Notes: generated by a model not told the origin, from the sequence alone. DNA of 64,000 nucleotides from Acinetobacter puyangensis (GCF_900096995.1 NZ_OANT01000006.1:108460-172459), one strand, 5' to 3'; numbered from the stretch's first letter, positions 43,097-53,041 are shown. A program made the numbers and translations.

Positions 43097-44005
43097 TTAT
43101 GCGGCAGCTGTACGTTCCCAAACATATAAGGTTGCTGGTTCTGGTTCCCAGACTTTGGCATTTTCTATACCCGGTAATTTTGCCAATGCTTGATATTCTG
43201 AAGCCATCGCAACATAATCATCTGTTTCGGCAAGGATGGCCGGTTTACAAGCAATAGGATCACGGATCACGGCAAAACCATCACGGGTACCAATGGCAAA
43301 AGTAAAAAAGCCGTCTAAGTCATCTAGGGCATGATTGAGTGCCTGTGCCAAAGTATCCCCCTGCTGTAACCGCCAAGTCAGATAACCTGCGGCAACTTCG
43401 GTATCATTTTCAGTTTCAAAATGAATGCCTTGACGTTTTAATTCTTGGCGTAAACGGGCATGGTTAGACAATGAACCGTTATGGACCAGACACAAATCTG
43501 CGCCTGTCGAAAATGGATGACTGCCTTCCATGGTCACAGCACTTTCGGTTGCCATCCGAGTATGACCAATAATGTGACTGCCTTTCATTTTGGACAGACC
43601 AAAACGGGTCGCAATTTCCACAGGTAAGCCCATCCCCTTTAGAATTTCAATACTTTGCCCAACACTCATGATTTTAAGTTGCGGTGCAATCTCACCAATT
43701 AACTGACGTATAGTGGCTTCATTTGCTTCAGCTTTAATCACTGCCGCAGTGGCATTCTGGAACCAGTCAAAACCTGCGGGTAACTGCGCCTGTAATTTTT
43801 CGGCAAAACCCTGCCAGTTAAATGTTTCATCCGTACTTTGCAAGGTAAGTTTGACCCAGCCATCTTTGACTTCGTCACCATAAATCGCAAAACCCGCACT
43901 ATCAGGCCCACGACCTGTCATGGATTCCAGCATTGGTTCAAACAGTTCACCAATTTTTGATTCAAGTGCTTGATTTTTTAAATAAAGACCTACAATTCCA
44001 CACAT
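43097..44005 (-). CDS. mgsA: N-methylglutamate synthase subunit A (class II glutamine amidotransferase)
   Basis: 302 residues beginning M-C-G-I-V-G, so Cys 2 becomes the N-terminal nucleophile after Met removal. Other class II landmarks: 'IIGHTRMATESAVTMEGSHPFS', 'DLCLVHNGSLSNHARLR' and 'FETENDTEVAAGYL'. In this pathway the subunit is related to the GltB amidotransferase domain. The product of GmaS, gamma-glutamylmethylamide, is the pathway substrate. Confidence 0.9.
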   Translation of the reverse strand: MCGIVGLYLKNQALESKIGELFEPMLESMTGRGPDSAGFAIYGDEVKDGWVKLTLQSTDETFNWQGFAEKLQAQLPAGFDWFQNATAAVIKAEANEATIRQLIGEIAPQLKIMSVGQSIEILKGMGLPVEIATRFGLSKMKGSHIIGHTRMATESAVTMEGSHPFSTGADLCLVHNGSLSNHARLRQELKRQGIHFETENDTEVAAGYLTWRLQQGDTLAQALNHALDDLDGFFTFAIGTRDGFAVIRDPIACKPAILAETDDYVAMASEYQALAKLPGIENAKVWEPEPATLYVWERTAAA

Positions 44006-44059
44006 GCTATTTCTCCAATTTCAATTTTGCTTGGTGCATCAATTCAGTTAAGCCGTAAT

Positions 44060-45451
44060 TTAGAAAAACTCGGTATAACGCTGTACTTCCCAATCCGATA
44101 CATGACGGGAGTATTCCACCCATTCCATGCTTTTTTGCTCGATAAATTCATCAACAATTTCTGCACCCAGTTTTTCTCTAAATAAAGGGTCTGCCTGTAA
44201 TGCCTGCACCGCTTCTTTCAGTGATTGCGGTAAAGTTTCGATACCTCGTGCAGCAATATCTTGCAGTGACAGGGTATATAAATTTTCATTACATGCAGGT
44301 GGTGGGGTAAGCTGACGTTCGATGCCGTCTAATCCTGCGGCAATAATCGCAGCGGACACCAGATAGGGATTACAGCCCGCATCGGGTAGACGTAATTCAA
44401 TGCGTCCATACGGAATACGCACCATGGCAGAACGGTTATTTGAACCGTAAGCAATAAAGGCAGGTGCCCAAGTTGCGCCCGAAAGTGAGCGTCCTACCAC
44501 CAGACGTTTATAGGAGTTGACTGTCGGTGCACAAAATGCGCACAGGGCTGGTCCATGTGCCAATAGACCTGCAATAAAATGATAGGCCAGTTTGGATAGC
44601 CCCATGCCACTCGGATCAGTATCGTCTTGGAATAAATTACTGCTTTCGGCACTGGAAATAGACAGATGAAAGTGCATGCCATTGCCTGCACGTTTTGGGT
44701 CTGGCTTTGGCATAAACGAACAGATCATGCCCAGATCATTGGCGATTTCCCCTGCTGCCATACGAAAGAAGGTAAACATATCGGCCGAATTCATGGCATC
44801 ACTGTAGGTATAGTTAATTTCAAACTGCCCGTTGGCATCTTCGTGGTCGATCTGATAAATATCAAAACCAACTGGAATTAAAGCCTCGGTCAGATTTTCC
44901 AGAAATTGACGAGAACGTGACAAGCCCTTATAGTCATAACAGGGCTTATCCAAACTGTCCGAGTCATCAACCAGTTTCAGTTTGCCGTTTTCATCACGAC
45001 GAAATAAACTAAACTCTGGCTCCAAACCAGTATTTAATGTCCAACCTTTTTCCTCCAGACGCTCGACCTGTTTGCGCAAGACATAACGCGGATCATACGG
45101 ATGTGGTTGATCATTCACATAGCCTTCACAGACCACGCGGCCATAACCCGGTTGCCAAGGCACAGGTATTAATGTAGATAAATCTCCCTTGACCATAAAA
45201 TCCGGACCATGCGGTTGCATACCCATGCCCGAAATGGCAAAACCAGCAAAACCGACGCCTTTCTTTTCAATCGCATCTAAACCCGAGATAGGAACAGATT
45301 TGGTTTTTGCCGCACCATGAATATCTACAAATTGCGCCAAGACATACTTTAAGTTATATTGATCTATGACTTGCTGTACATCTTTACGATACTTGGACTT
45401 ACTTGCGCTAACAGGTAAATCTTTTTTAAATTCTGTGACCTCGTGCAACAT
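44060..45451 (-). CDS. gmaS: Gamma-glutamylmethylamide synthetase (glutamine synthetase family)
   Basis: 463 residues of the glutamine-synthetase fold with '[21 protein letters not shown]', '[13 protein letters not shown]', '[22 protein letters not shown]', '[12 protein letters not shown]', and '[20 protein letters not shown]'. The [10 protein letters not shown] stretch is typical of the GmaS/GlnT branch. It ligates methylamine to glutamate with ATP. By sequence alone it could be a type III glutamine synthetase; the mgsABC genes directly downstream make GmaS the better call. I start at ATG 45451 (AGGAG ten bases upstream) over 45499. Confidence 0.87.
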   Translation of the reverse strand: MLHEVTEFKKDLPVSASKSKYRKDVQQVIDQYNLKYVLAQFVDIHGAAKTKSVPISGLDAIEKKGVGFAGFAISGMGMQPHGPDFMVKGDLSTLIPVPWQPGYGRVVCEGYVNDQPHPYDPRYVLRKQVERLEEKGWTLNTGLEPEFSLFRRDENGKLKLVDDSDSLDKPCYDYKGLSRSRQFLENLTEALIPVGFDIYQIDHEDANGQFEINYTYSDAMNSADMFTFFRMAAGEIANDLGMICSFMPKPDPKRAGNGMHFHLSISSAESSNLFQDDTDPSGMGLSKLAYHFIAGLLAHGPALCAFCAPTVNSYKRLVVGRSLSGATWAPAFIAYGSNNRSAMVRIPYGRIELRLPDAGCNPYLVSAAIIAAGLDGIERQLTPPPACNENLYTLSLQDIAARGIETLPQSLKEAVQALQADPLFREKLGAEIVDEFIEQKSMEWVEYSRHVSDWEVQRYTEFF

Positions 45452-45528
45452 GATTGATATGCTCCTACTATGTTGACTCGAATTATTTGATCGGATCATG
45501 TTTTTGCAGTTTCATGCCACCGACCTTA

Positions 45529-45550
45529 AAATTCCTACCAAGAAATTTTA
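45529..45550. promoter_or_regulatory. Recurrent dyad motif upstream of gmaS (site 1)
   Basis: ATTCCTACCAAGAAAT fits the cluster-wide form WTTCYY-N4-RGAAW, with AAATT/AATTT flanks. It lies 78 bp before the gmaS start. Confidence 0.4.
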
Positions 45551-45628
45551 TTTACCAATAAGAATGCAATTCCCTTGCCAACTTTTAAGGTTTGGTAGTT
45601 TTTAGCTGTAAATGCCTACTTTTTAAAA

Positions 45629-45648
45629 AAATCCTATAAGAAATATTT
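45629..45648. promoter_or_regulatory. Recurrent dyad motif between gmaS and xre-cupin gene (site 2)
   Basis: AAATCCTATAAGAAATATTT is a looser version of the same motif in the divergent 296-bp region. I see no strong sigma-70 boxes in this region. Confidence 0.35.
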
Positions 45649-45747
45649 ATTTCGCTTCAAGAATATATGCTAAGGTGTCAACTTAGGCTGCTGACGTAGC
45701 AATGAAGGCCAAAAGCAGAACCAAAAGAGTGCGGAGAGTGATCGATA

Positions 45748-46344
45748 ATGAAACAAAACAAGACGGGTTTAAAACTTGAACAATACATTGGCATTCAAAT
45801 CAAAAGGCAACGTCAACAACAGGGATTGAAACTTTCCGAAGTCGCAAATATTTCGGGTATTAGCCAAGGTATGCTCAGTAAAATTGAAAATGCACAGGTT
45901 TCCACCAGTCTGGATACCTTGAGTCGTTTATGTGAAGTGTTGGGCATTCCCATGTCAACCTTATTTAATCAGTATGATCAACAAGAAAGTGAAGCGATGC
46001 TGGTCAAATCTGGGGAAGGCATGGAAGTGGTACGTCGTGGTACAGAAAAGGGACATACCTATCATTTACTCACCCATTCCCGTGGACCGAAAAAAACCTT
46101 TGAAGCCTATCTGGTCAGTATGGATGATGCCAGTGAAGAATTTCCGACCTTTGCCCATTCGGGTGTTGAATTTTTATATCTGGTGGAAGGCGAAATTATT
46201 TACCGTCATGGACATGCCCTTTTCCACATGCAACCTGGCGATAGCTTAACCTTTGAGGGTGATATTCCACATGGGCCAGAAAAACTGGTCAAAGTACCGA
46301 TTCGATTATTATCTGTTATGAACTATAGCCATCATGATGATTAA
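45748..46344 (+). CDS. XRE-family regulator with cupin sensor domain
   Basis: 198 residues. HTH: 'IGIQIKRQRQQQGLKLSEVANISGISQGMLSKIENAQVSTSLDTLSRLCEVLGIPM'. C-terminal cupin_2: 'SGVEFLYLVEGEIIYRHGHALFHMQPGDSLTFEGDIPHGPEKL' with candidate metal/ligand residues. Such HTH-cupin proteins usually sense a small metabolite and control adjacent catabolic genes. It is divergent from gmaS-mgsABC and is a leading candidate local regulator of methylamine use. Confidence 0.88.
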   Translation: MKQNKTGLKLEQYIGIQIKRQRQQQGLKLSEVANISGISQGMLSKIENAQVSTSLDTLSRLCEVLGIPMSTLFNQYDQQESEAMLVKSGEGMEVVRRGTEKGHTYHLLTHSRGPKKTFEAYLVSMDDASEEFPTFAHSGVEFLYLVEGEIIYRHGHALFHMQPGDSLTFEGDIPHGPEKLVKVPIRLLSVMNYSHHDD

Positions 46345-46374
46345 TCCGTTTTTAATAACATCTCAACATTTAAA

Positions 46375-46409
46375 AAATAGACACTTCAACAATTATGAAA
46401 TGTCTATTT
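46375..46409 (+). terminator. Terminator of the xre-cupin gene
   Basis: AAATAGACA and TGTCTATTT arms, with TTCA/GAAA partial inner pairing, followed by ATTTTTG. Confidence 0.7.
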
Positions 46410-46504
46410 ATTTTTGAATATTGCTTCTTGTTTTATTAGAATTAAAGAAGTTTTTGAATTTAAATGATAAAATGTAAAAAATATTTTATAGAAAGAGTAT
46501 TAAA

Positions 46505-47095
46505 ATGAAAACAGCAATTTTTTTATTATTAGATAACTATGCTGATTGGGAAGGAGCGTACCTTTCAAGTCAATTAAATCAAAAAGACGACTGGCAGATT
46601 AGAACTGCTTCAACTCAAAAAGAAGTCATCTCAATGGGTGGATTTCGTACAACAATAGATTATTTGTTGGCAGAACTTCCTAAACCGAAAACAATAGATT
46701 TACTTGTTTTAGTTGGTGGGAAATCTTGGGAGATCGAAAATCAACAACTATTTGATTATATTTCAGCGTGTTTGCAAAATAGAGTTGTCGTTGGTGCTAT
46801 TTGTGATGCAGTGAGCTATCTTGCCAAAAATGGCCTACTCAATAATGTTCAGCATACGGGCAATGCCTTAGCTTTTTGGAAAGACTTTCAAGGCTACCAT
46901 AACTCAAAAGACTTTATAGAAAAACAGGCTGTTAAATGTGAGAATCTGATTACTGCGAATGGAACAGCTCCGCTTGAATTCACTCAACTTGTTTTAGAAG
47001 CAGTAGACGTCAGTTCAGAAGAAGCAGAGCAATTTTTTAATATTTATAAATTAGGCTTTTATGCATTTAGTCAAAAATTTGGCTCTCCTTTTTAG
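46505..47095 (+). CDS. DJ-1/PfpI-family (type 1 GATase-like) protein
   Basis: 196 residues of the DJ-1/PfpI superfamily. The nucleophile elbow is 'VVGAICDAVSYLAKNGLL' (Cys about residue 100), with 'DLLVLVGGKSWE' before it and 'NLITANGTAPLEFTQLVLEA' after. Closest in style to small bacterial YdeA/YoaZ proteins of unknown role. It stands alone between the regulator and tmm (convergent), has no evident link to methylamine chemistry, and may be an insertion. Confidence 0.8.
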   Translation: MKTAIFLLLDNYADWEGAYLSSQLNQKDDWQIRTASTQKEVISMGGFRTTIDYLLAELPKPKTIDLLVLVGGKSWEIENQQLFDYISACLQNRVVVGAICDAVSYLAKNGLLNNVQHTGNALAFWKDFQGYHNSKDFIEKQAVKCENLITANGTAPLEFTQLVLEAVDVSSEEAEQFFNIYKLGFYAFSQKFGSPF

Positions 47096-47150
47096 TAAAA
47101 AAAGAGCCTGTAAAAGCTTATCTCATCAAGCAAAATTTATAAATATGTCA

Positions 47151-48515
47151 TTACACTACTTTTTTCTGTACGACTTCTGGTTCAGTTAAATAGGTTTCTA
47201 AAGAATCATCAAGTGCTTCAAGCCATGTCGTATGATGTGGCACAGCCATCGTACCTGTAATTGCCGAGCGATAAATATGATCACGAAATGTCATGATATT
47301 TTCTTTTTTATGCTTTTTCCATTCAAGGAAGATTAAACGCATGGCTTCAATATCAAAGGTCGGGTAATCGGTGGCTTCTATCAATTCCAGAATATAATCT
47401 CCCTGGAATTTATACATTTGCCCTGCTTCGGTCAGTGTTTTTTCTTCATCATGCCATTGCTGGGTATGTGCCTGCATCTCTGCAAGTGCGGGTAATTGAA
47501 TCTGCCCCAAAATCACATCACGTGCGTACCATGCCTGTGCATCGAACATATTAAAGGTATACCATTGATCTTGCATGCCCAGATAAAACAGTTTTGGATT
47601 ATTTTCAAATACTACCCCTTTATATAGACCCAAAGGATATAAACGGTTGTCGGTTTTTAAACGTAATGCTTCCTGCATAAATGGGAAATAATGCAGATAA
47701 CCTGTACATAGAATAATCGCATCAACCTGTGCGCTGGAACCATCGGCGAAATAGGCATGGCTTTGATCTACACGTAACAAAGCAGGACGCTCTGACCAGT
47801 TCTTAGGCCATTTAAAGCCCATCGGTGCAGTGCGATAACAACTGATAATTTGTTTGGCACCATATTTATAGCATTGCGATCCAATATCTTCGGCAGAATA
47901 GCTACTTCCCACTACAAGCACGGTTTTATCTTGAAACTCTAATGCATCGCGAAAATCGTGGGCATGTAAAACACGCCCACCGAACCCCTCAAATCCTTTA
48001 TATTCTGGTACTTTCGGTGTAGAAAAATGACCACTTGCCACCACGACATAATCAAAAACTTCAGAATATAATGCATCTTGGTCATAGTCATGTACCGTCA
48101 CGGTAAATTGCTGTGTCTGCTCATCAAATTCAATATGACGTACTGCGGTATTAAAACGTACATATTGACGTACATCGGCCTTTTCGACACGGCCTTTAAT
48201 ATAATCCCATAACACTTCTCGTGGTGGATATGAACCAATAGGCTTACCAAAATGTTCATCAAAACTATAATCGGCGAACTCTAAAGCTTCTTTTGGTCCA
48301 TTTGACCATAAATAACGATACATGCTGCTGTGTACCGCTTCACCATTCTTATCCGTTCCTGTACGCCAAGTATAGTTCCATTGACCACCCCAGTCGGATT
48401 GTTTTTCAAAACAAACGATCTCTGGAATTGCTATGCCTTTTGCCTGTGCAGATTGAAATGCACGTAATTGCGCCATACCACTTGGGCCTGCCCCAATAAT
48501 TGCCACTCTAGTCAT
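47151..48515 (-). CDS. tmm: Trimethylamine monooxygenase
   Basis: 454 residues of the bacterial flavin-containing monooxygenase family. FAD motif GAGPSGMA (8-15), FMO signature [11 protein letters not shown] (178-188) and NADPH motif [10 protein letters not shown] (201-210). Long stretches match characterised Tmm proteins: '[20 protein letters not shown]', '[20 protein letters not shown]', '[20 protein letters not shown]'. It oxidises trimethylamine to TMAO with NADPH and O2; Tdm (34.2 kb) uses the product. GGGAG lies six bases before the ATG. Divergent from amtB copy 2. Confidence 0.95.
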   Translation of the reverse strand: MTRVAIIGAGPSGMAQLRAFQSAQAKGIAIPEIVCFEKQSDWGGQWNYTWRTGTDKNGEAVHSSMYRYLWSNGPKEALEFADYSFDEHFGKPIGSYPPREVLWDYIKGRVEKADVRQYVRFNTAVRHIEFDEQTQQFTVTVHDYDQDALYSEVFDYVVVASGHFSTPKVPEYKGFEGFGGRVLHAHDFRDALEFQDKTVLVVGSSYSAEDIGSQCYKYGAKQIISCYRTAPMGFKWPKNWSERPALLRVDQSHAYFADGSSAQVDAIILCTGYLHYFPFMQEALRLKTDNRLYPLGLYKGVVFENNPKLFYLGMQDQWYTFNMFDAQAWYARDVILGQIQLPALAEMQAHTQQWHDEEKTLTEAGQMYKFQGDYILELIEATDYPTFDIEAMRLIFLEWKKHKKENIMTFRDHIYRSAITGTMAVPHHTTWLEALDDSLETYLTEPEVVQKKVV

Positions 48516-48586
48516 ATCTAACTCCCAATCTTAAATAAATTCATTTGAATTGAGATTTACAATAGAGGCTGTGATGACAGGATAAA

Positions 48587-48617
48587 ATTCCTATGAGTAG
48601 GTATCTCAAAAGGAGTA
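48587..48617. promoter_or_regulatory. Recurrent dyad motifs upstream of tmm
   Basis: ATTCCTATGAGTAGG is followed immediately by GTATCTCAAAAGGAGTAA. The latter shares GGTATCTC-AAAAGG with the site at 50247. It lies about 75-100 bp before tmm and about 90-115 bp upstream of the amtB sigma-54-type promoter. Confidence 0.45.
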
Positions 48618-48703
48618 ATCCGCAACTAAATCCAAGTTTTAAGCACAAATCACAAAATCAAACCACACGATATTCACTGTAACCGTCTGATCAGATAACA
48701 AGG

Positions 48704-48720
48704 TTGGTATATCTTTTGCT
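48704..48720 (+). promoter_or_regulatory. Sigma-54-type promoter of amtB copy 2
   Basis: TTGGTATATCTTTTGCT: GG at 48706, GC at 48718, exactly ten bases apart; -12 TTTTGCT is ideal, and -24 has TAT for CAC. It lies 80 bp before the start codon. Confidence 0.55.
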
Positions 48721-48736
48721 TTATTTTAGTGAAATT

Positions 48737-48757
48737 AATATTCTCAAAAGGAATATT
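48737..48757. promoter_or_regulatory. Inverted repeat in the amtB copy 2 leader
   Basis: AATATTC-TCAAAAG-GAATATT, a 7-bp dyad of the recurrent cluster motif, 43 bp before the amtB start. Confidence 0.45.
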
Positions 48758-48799
48758 TAACACATCATAATTCGATAAACTTAAAATAGGAAGGCAGAT

Positions 48800-50116
48800 A
48801 TGGTGTACCCATCTTTACGAAACCTAATCATGGTATGTAGTCTACTTTTACCTACATTCTCATTTGCTTCAGAAGCGACATTAAATCCAACCTCAACCGC
48901 ATGGGTAATGACCTCGGTTATTATTGTGATGATTATGTTTATTCCCGGTTTGGCACTGTTCTATGCTGGTATGGTCAGAGCCAAAAACGTGTTATCTATT
49001 TTTACCCAATTTATGGTGATTGCAGGCATCGCAGGGATCCTCTGGGTGACACATGTTTATAGTCTGGCTTTTGATAGCACAGGTATGCAAGACGGTGTGT
49101 TTAATTTTGCCAGTTTTACAGGCGGTTTAAATTTGGCATTTTTATCCGGCATTAATGCCGATTCTTTGGCAGGCGATATTCCCGAATATGTCAGTATCGT
49201 ATTTGGGATGACCTTTGCCATGATTACAGTTGCTCTGGCAGTGGGCGGTTTTGCCGAACGAATCAAATTTAGCGCAATTATCTTGTTTACCATCTTGTGG
49301 AGTACCTTTGTCTATGGTCCGATGGCACATATGGTCTGGGGTGGTGAAGGTGCACTGATGCATAACTGGGGGGTACTGGATTTTGCAGGTGGTACAGCAG
49401 TCCATATTAACTCTGGTGTCGCAGCCTTGGTCGGTGCGTTGATTCTTGGGCGACGTAAAGGCTGGCCTAGTACCCCAATGCCACCACACAACGTGGTGTA
49501 TACCATGATCGGTGCTGGTCTATTATGGGCAGGTTGGTTCGGCTTTAATGTCGGTTCAGCTTTGGCTGCCGATTTAAGTGCAGGTTTGATCATGATCAAT
49601 ACCCAACTTGCAGCGTGTGGCGGTATTGTCGGTTGGTTAATGATTGAAAAATTTGTCGATCATCATCCCACCTCTTTAGGATTGGCATCAGGTATTATTG
49701 CAGGTTTGGTTGGCATTACACCTGCCGCTGCCTACGTTGGCCCATTTGGAGCAATTGTAATTGGCTTTAGCGCTGGAATCGCCTGTTTCTATGCCGTGAC
49801 TCGCCTTAAATACAAACTGGGTTATGATGATGCCTTGGATGTATTTGCCTTGCATGGTGTGGGCGGTATTGTCGGTGGTATTTTGACAGGTATCTTTGCA
49901 GCACCCGCTTTAGGTGGCAATGTCGAAGGTTTGCAATTTATTCCGCAATTCTTTGCCCAAGTGATCGGAACATTATTTACCGTGGTGTATTGTGCAGTCT
50001 TTACTTGGATTATTTTTAAAATCATTGATAAAACTGTGGGCTTACGTGTATCGGCTGAGCAAGAGCAGCAAGGTCTGGATATTACCGATCATAATGAACG
50101 AGCATATAATAACTAG
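48800..50116 (+). CDS. amtB: Ammonium/methylammonium transporter AmtB (copy 2, with signal peptide)
   Basis: 438 residues. A signal peptide (MVYPSLRNLIMVCSLLLPTFSFASEA) precedes 11 helices: 'IPGLALFYAGMVRAKNVLS', 'AHMVWGGEGALMHNWGVLDFAGGTAVHINSGVAALVGALILG', and 'DVFALHGVGGIVGGILTGIFAAP'. Closely related to copy 1 at 32.9 kb. AGGAAGG precedes the ATG. No glnK is adjacent, unusual for a nitrogen-control amtB. Position between tmm and the dimethylamine genes suggests methylammonium/ammonium movement during TMA use. Confidence 0.95.
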   Translation: MVYPSLRNLIMVCSLLLPTFSFASEATLNPTSTAWVMTSVIIVMIMFIPGLALFYAGMVRAKNVLSIFTQFMVIAGIAGILWVTHVYSLAFDSTGMQDGVFNFASFTGGLNLAFLSGINADSLAGDIPEYVSIVFGMTFAMITVALAVGGFAERIKFSAIILFTILWSTFVYGPMAHMVWGGEGALMHNWGVLDFAGGTAVHINSGVAALVGALILGRRKGWPSTPMPPHNVVYTMIGAGLLWAGWFGFNVGSALAADLSAGLIMINTQLAACGGIVGWLMIEKFVDHHPTSLGLASGIIAGLVGITPAAAYVGPFGAIVIGFSAGIACFYAVTRLKYKLGYDDALDVFALHGVGGIVGGILTGIFAAPALGGNVEGLQFIPQFFAQVIGTLFTVVYCAVFTWIIFKIIDKTVGLRVSAEQEQQGLDITDHNERAYNN

Positions 50117-50142
50117 GCAATTTTGTTTAATTTAATTCATTT

Positions 50143-50169
50143 AAAAAGTCATCGTTACGATGACTTTTT
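50143..50169 (+). terminator. Terminator of amtB copy 2
   Basis: AAAAAGTCATCG-TTA-CGATGACTTTTT, a perfect 12-bp stem with T-run. Confidence 0.9.
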
Positions 50170-50245
50170 TTATGCGTATTGATAAAAATACTGTATACCA
50201 ACTCGACTATCGGTATTGATCCTAGAAGCCACTTTACCCCTTTTT

Positions 50246-50264
50246 AGGTATCTCCAAAAGGGAA
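50246..50264. promoter_or_regulatory. Recurrent dyad motif upstream of the dmm operon
   Basis: GGTATCTCCAAAAGGGAA nearly repeats the site at 48600. It lies about 175 bp upstream of the sigma-54-type promoter, where an enhancer-binding protein could act. The rest of 50170-50423 shows no gene I trust. Confidence 0.45.
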
Positions 50265-50423
50265 TTTAAATTCTTGTAAAAATATGATAAGACATTGATT
50301 AATAATAAATTTTATGCACTTTTTTAGAGCTTTTCGGTCATAATATAGCGCAGAATCAGCATAAAATGCCCTGTTAAGTATGAATTTATATAAATAATTT
50401 TTAAAAATCAAATAGATATAAAG

Positions 50424-50440
50424 TTGGCACATATTCTGCT
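50424..50440 (+). promoter_or_regulatory. Sigma-54-type promoter of the dmm operon
   Basis: TTGGCACATATTCTGCT: a perfect -24 element (TTGGCAC) and -12 CTGCT, with GG-N10-GC spacing. It lies 54 bp before the first gene. Confidence 0.65.
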
Positions 50441-50493
50441 TTCTTGTTGGATATAAAAATTTCCTATCGGTAATAATTTTAATGGAGTCTGCC

Positions 50494-51012
50494 ATGCAAC
50501 AAGCAATGTCGAGTACCCCTTTATATGCAACTGTTACGGATGATATGCCAAGAGCATCAGAGTATTTAATTATCGTACAAGATCAACATACGCCAAATGC
50601 GCAACAGCTATGCCAAAAATGCCAGCAGCTCGAACAAGCAGTGATTTTATCTGCCCATGATGATCCATCTCTGGCAGCACTGTTTCACGCCATTGCCGCA
50701 AATTTAACTGATGCCCATATCGGCATACATGCACTGGTCTATGGTGATGAATATTTCTTATGGCAAGTTGCACAACAATTATCCGTACACGGTTTGCTTA
50801 AAGATGAGATTCAACTCATCAAAAATGAAAGTCTGAATAAACGTATTTATTGTGTGCATTGTTTTCACTTATTCCAAAGTACTGCTGACGAATTTTGTGA
50901 CTGTCCACAATGTGCAACCCATTTATTTATTCGCTCGCATTTTTCCGAACGTTTGGGCGCATATATGGCGGTATGTGCAAATGCCGAAGAAATTCAAGGA
51001 GAAACCGCATGA
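50494..51012 (+). CDS. dmmA: Dimethylamine monooxygenase small subunit (DmmA family)
   Basis: 172 residues. The N-terminal part looks like a nucleotide-type alpha/beta fold without clear motifs. The C-terminus is a Cys-rich zinc-ribbon-like or rubredoxin-like module (C-V-H-C then C-D-C-P-Q-C), as in the DmmA family. Start at ATG 50494, six bases after GGAG; the ATG at 50482 has no RBS. Its stop overlaps the reductase start (ATGA), implying coupled translation. Subunit letters for this enzyme differ between organisms. Role in the complex is by family context. Confidence 0.78.
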   Translation: MQQAMSSTPLYATVTDDMPRASEYLIIVQDQHTPNAQQLCQKCQQLEQAVILSAHDDPSLAALFHAIAANLTDAHIGIHALVYGDEYFLWQVAQQLSVHGLLKDEIQLIKNESLNKRIYCVHCFHLFQSTADEFCDCPQCATHLFIRSHFSERLGAYMAVCANAEEIQGETA

Positions 51013-51953
51013 ATACCTTAATGCCTGTACGGATTCGTGAGGTCAAACAAATTACCCCGATCATTCGTGAATTTACTTTTGAAGGCGTGGAACAGGATTT
51101 ACTGCCTTTTTCTTCGGGAAGTCATATTGTGGTGAATCTGCCTATACAGGATCGGGTTGTACGCAATGCCTATTCCTTGATGAGTGATCCGCTGAACTGT
51201 CATCAATATCAAATTGCCGTGCGTTTACAGGAGCAGTCCCGTGGTGGTTCCCGTTATTTACACCAGCAGGCCAATGTCGGTGACATTTTAAAGGTATCAG
51301 CACCATTAAATTTATTTGCCCTGCATTCGCATGCCAGACATCATATTTTTATTGCAGGTGGCATTGGCATCACACCGTTTATGTCACACATCAAACACTT
51401 ACTGCATATTGGTGGCAGTTTTGAATTGCATTATGCCTGTCGTGATCAACTCAGCAATGCTTATGAACAATTACTCACAGAACTATTCAAGGATCAAATC
51501 CATATCTATTCCGACGCTACCGGTAAACGTTTAAACCTCGAGCAATTACTGCAAAATCAAGGCTTAAATAGTCATGTCTATGTCTGTGGACCAGATCGTT
51601 TAATCGAAGGCGTACAGCAGGCTGCCACGGCGTTGGGCTGGTGTGATCGGCGTGTACATTGGGAAGCATTTAATGCCCCTCCAGCGGGTGCTGCTTTCGA
51701 TGTCAACTTGATCAAAAGCCAGAAAAAAATTCATGTTGCCAGCGATTATAGCTTGCTTGAAGCGCTAGAAAAAAATGGTATCGAGATACCTAATCTGTGT
51801 CGTGGTGGCGTATGTGGTCAATGTGCAACGAGATATCAGCATGGTGAAGTTGAACATCATGACCACTTTTTATCGGAACAAGAAAAGCAACTTTTACTCA
51901 TGCCTTGTGTTTCTCGTGCCAAGCATGGCTGTTCCCTTGATTTAGATTTATAG
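51009..51953 (+). CDS. Dimethylamine monooxygenase reductase (PDR/VanB-type, FMN/NAD/2Fe-2S)
   Basis: 314 residues in phthalate dioxygenase reductase order. A flavin domain ('SGSHIVVNLPIQDRVVRNAYSLMSDP') precedes an NAD domain ('FIAGGIGITPFMSHIKHLL', 'VYVCGPDRLIEG') and a C-terminal plant-type 2Fe-2S ferredoxin ('CRGGVCGQCATRY' plus 'LMPCVSRA', four Cys). It feeds electrons to the haem N-demethylase encoded next. The start at 51009 is in frame, within the overlap with the gene before; the longer frame is spurious. Confidence 0.87.
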   Translation: MNTLMPVRIREVKQITPIIREFTFEGVEQDLLPFSSGSHIVVNLPIQDRVVRNAYSLMSDPLNCHQYQIAVRLQEQSRGGSRYLHQQANVGDILKVSAPLNLFALHSHARHHIFIAGGIGITPFMSHIKHLLHIGGSFELHYACRDQLSNAYEQLLTELFKDQIHIYSDATGKRLNLEQLLQNQGLNSHVYVCGPDRLIEGVQQAATALGWCDRRVHWEAFNAPPAGAAFDVNLIKSQKKIHVASDYSLLEALEKNGIEIPNLCRGGVCGQCATRYQHGEVEHHDHFLSEQEKQLLLMPCVSRAKHGCSLDLDL

Positions 51954-51978
51954 ATGAAAGCGTGATAGGTGAAAACAC

Positions 51979-52992
51979 ATGAGCATTCAGTTTAATCTCG
52001 ATGAAAGTATGCGTGGTCAGTTTAAATACCACAACAGCCCCAAGGCGATACAACGCTTCCCCTTTCCGTTCCCCGAAGACAGTTATATGTATTCGGTGAA
52101 CCTTGAACCTGCATTGGCAAAACCAGATACGATATTTGCACATTGGTTTGATATTGATGAGCATTATCTGACCGAAACCAATGAGCGTGCTTTGACATTG
52201 GCCAGTGATCCAAACCGTTGCATTATTTTGCCGCATATGCAGCATGCCGCATGGGATTTGCTAGAAATGGCAATGCTGCATTTATCTCAGGATTATCCAG
52301 ATCTATTTCAGTTGCAACGGGATGGCAAACGATGGCACTGGGTTAATCTACCATTAAATATAGATGTGCATTTCATCTTTGGTGATGCCAATAGCCTGCC
52401 TTTACCGCCCTTTGAATTTATCAGTCGTCAGTTGCAAGGTGATATTGCCATGTTGGATCAACGTGATGGTGATCTGTGGATGGATGCAGGCATGATTACC
52501 GGTCCTGCCGACTGGTCACTTAATTTTGATGCGGGCATGAGTTTTACCCAATGGCATGCGCCTGTTCCCAAAGTGGCACATGATCTGGGTGTATTTAAAC
52601 GTGCCCTGCAATTCCTGCTCAATATTCAGGTAGACAATCCCTACCGCCGCCTCAACTGGACCATGACCATTAATCCACGCATGGACACCTCATCAGAAAC
52701 CTATCATTTATGGGGACATGAACGCAGTTCGGTCACACTTGAGAATGTGGGCGAGTTAGTACATTTACGGGTTGAGCTGCAATTTATGCCACGTTTGGCG
52801 CGTAGCAATGCCTTGTTATTCAGTATTCGTACCTATTTGATCAGCTTGAATGATCTGGTTAGCAATCCCGAATGGGCGAAACGCCTGCATCGTGTGTTAC
52901 GGGATTTACCCGATGAAATTGCCGAATACAAAGGTATTACCCGCTACCGCCCGACTGTCGTGCAATGGCTGAGTCAATTCGATCAAGCTTAA
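51979..52992 (+). CDS. Haem-dependent oxidative N-demethylase (DUF3445), dimethylamine monooxygenase catalytic subunit
   Basis: 337 residues of the DUF3445 (HODM) family: 'RFPFPFPEDSYMYSVNLEPA', 'LATPD-type' region replaced by 'LASDPNRCIILPHMQHAAWDLLEMAMLHL', 'LWMDAGMITGPADWSLNFDAGMSFTQWHAPVP', 'NWTMTINPRMDTSSETYHLWGHE' and 'VELQFMPRLARSNALLFSIRTYL'. Family members bind haem in a PAS-like fold and N-demethylate dimethylamine using O2 and electrons from a reductase, giving methylamine and formaldehyde. AGGTG lies seven bases before the ATG. Confidence 0.87.
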   Translation: MSIQFNLDESMRGQFKYHNSPKAIQRFPFPFPEDSYMYSVNLEPALAKPDTIFAHWFDIDEHYLTETNERALTLASDPNRCIILPHMQHAAWDLLEMAMLHLSQDYPDLFQLQRDGKRWHWVNLPLNIDVHFIFGDANSLPLPPFEFISRQLQGDIAMLDQRDGDLWMDAGMITGPADWSLNFDAGMSFTQWHAPVPKVAHDLGVFKRALQFLLNIQVDNPYRRLNWTMTINPRMDTSSETYHLWGHERSSVTLENVGELVHLRVELQFMPRLARSNALLFSIRTYLISLNDLVSNPEWAKRLHRVLRDLPDEIAEYKGITRYRPTVVQWLSQFDQA

Positions 52993-53041
52993 TTTGCTTC
53001 ACAAAACTTTTTAATCTAGTTAAAACAGAAAGGAAAATATT

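Noticed and set aside
44060..45451. Housekeeping glutamine synthetase
   Set aside because: Direct linkage to mgsABC and a GmaS/GlnT-type sequence argue for gamma-glutamylmethylamide synthetase, although sequence alone cannot exclude GlnT.
45506..45519. Possible minus-strand sigma-54 promoter before gmaS (TGGCATGAAACTGCA on the minus strand)
   Set aside because: The GG and GC elements are nine bases apart, not ten, a spacing that normally abolishes sigma-54 recognition.
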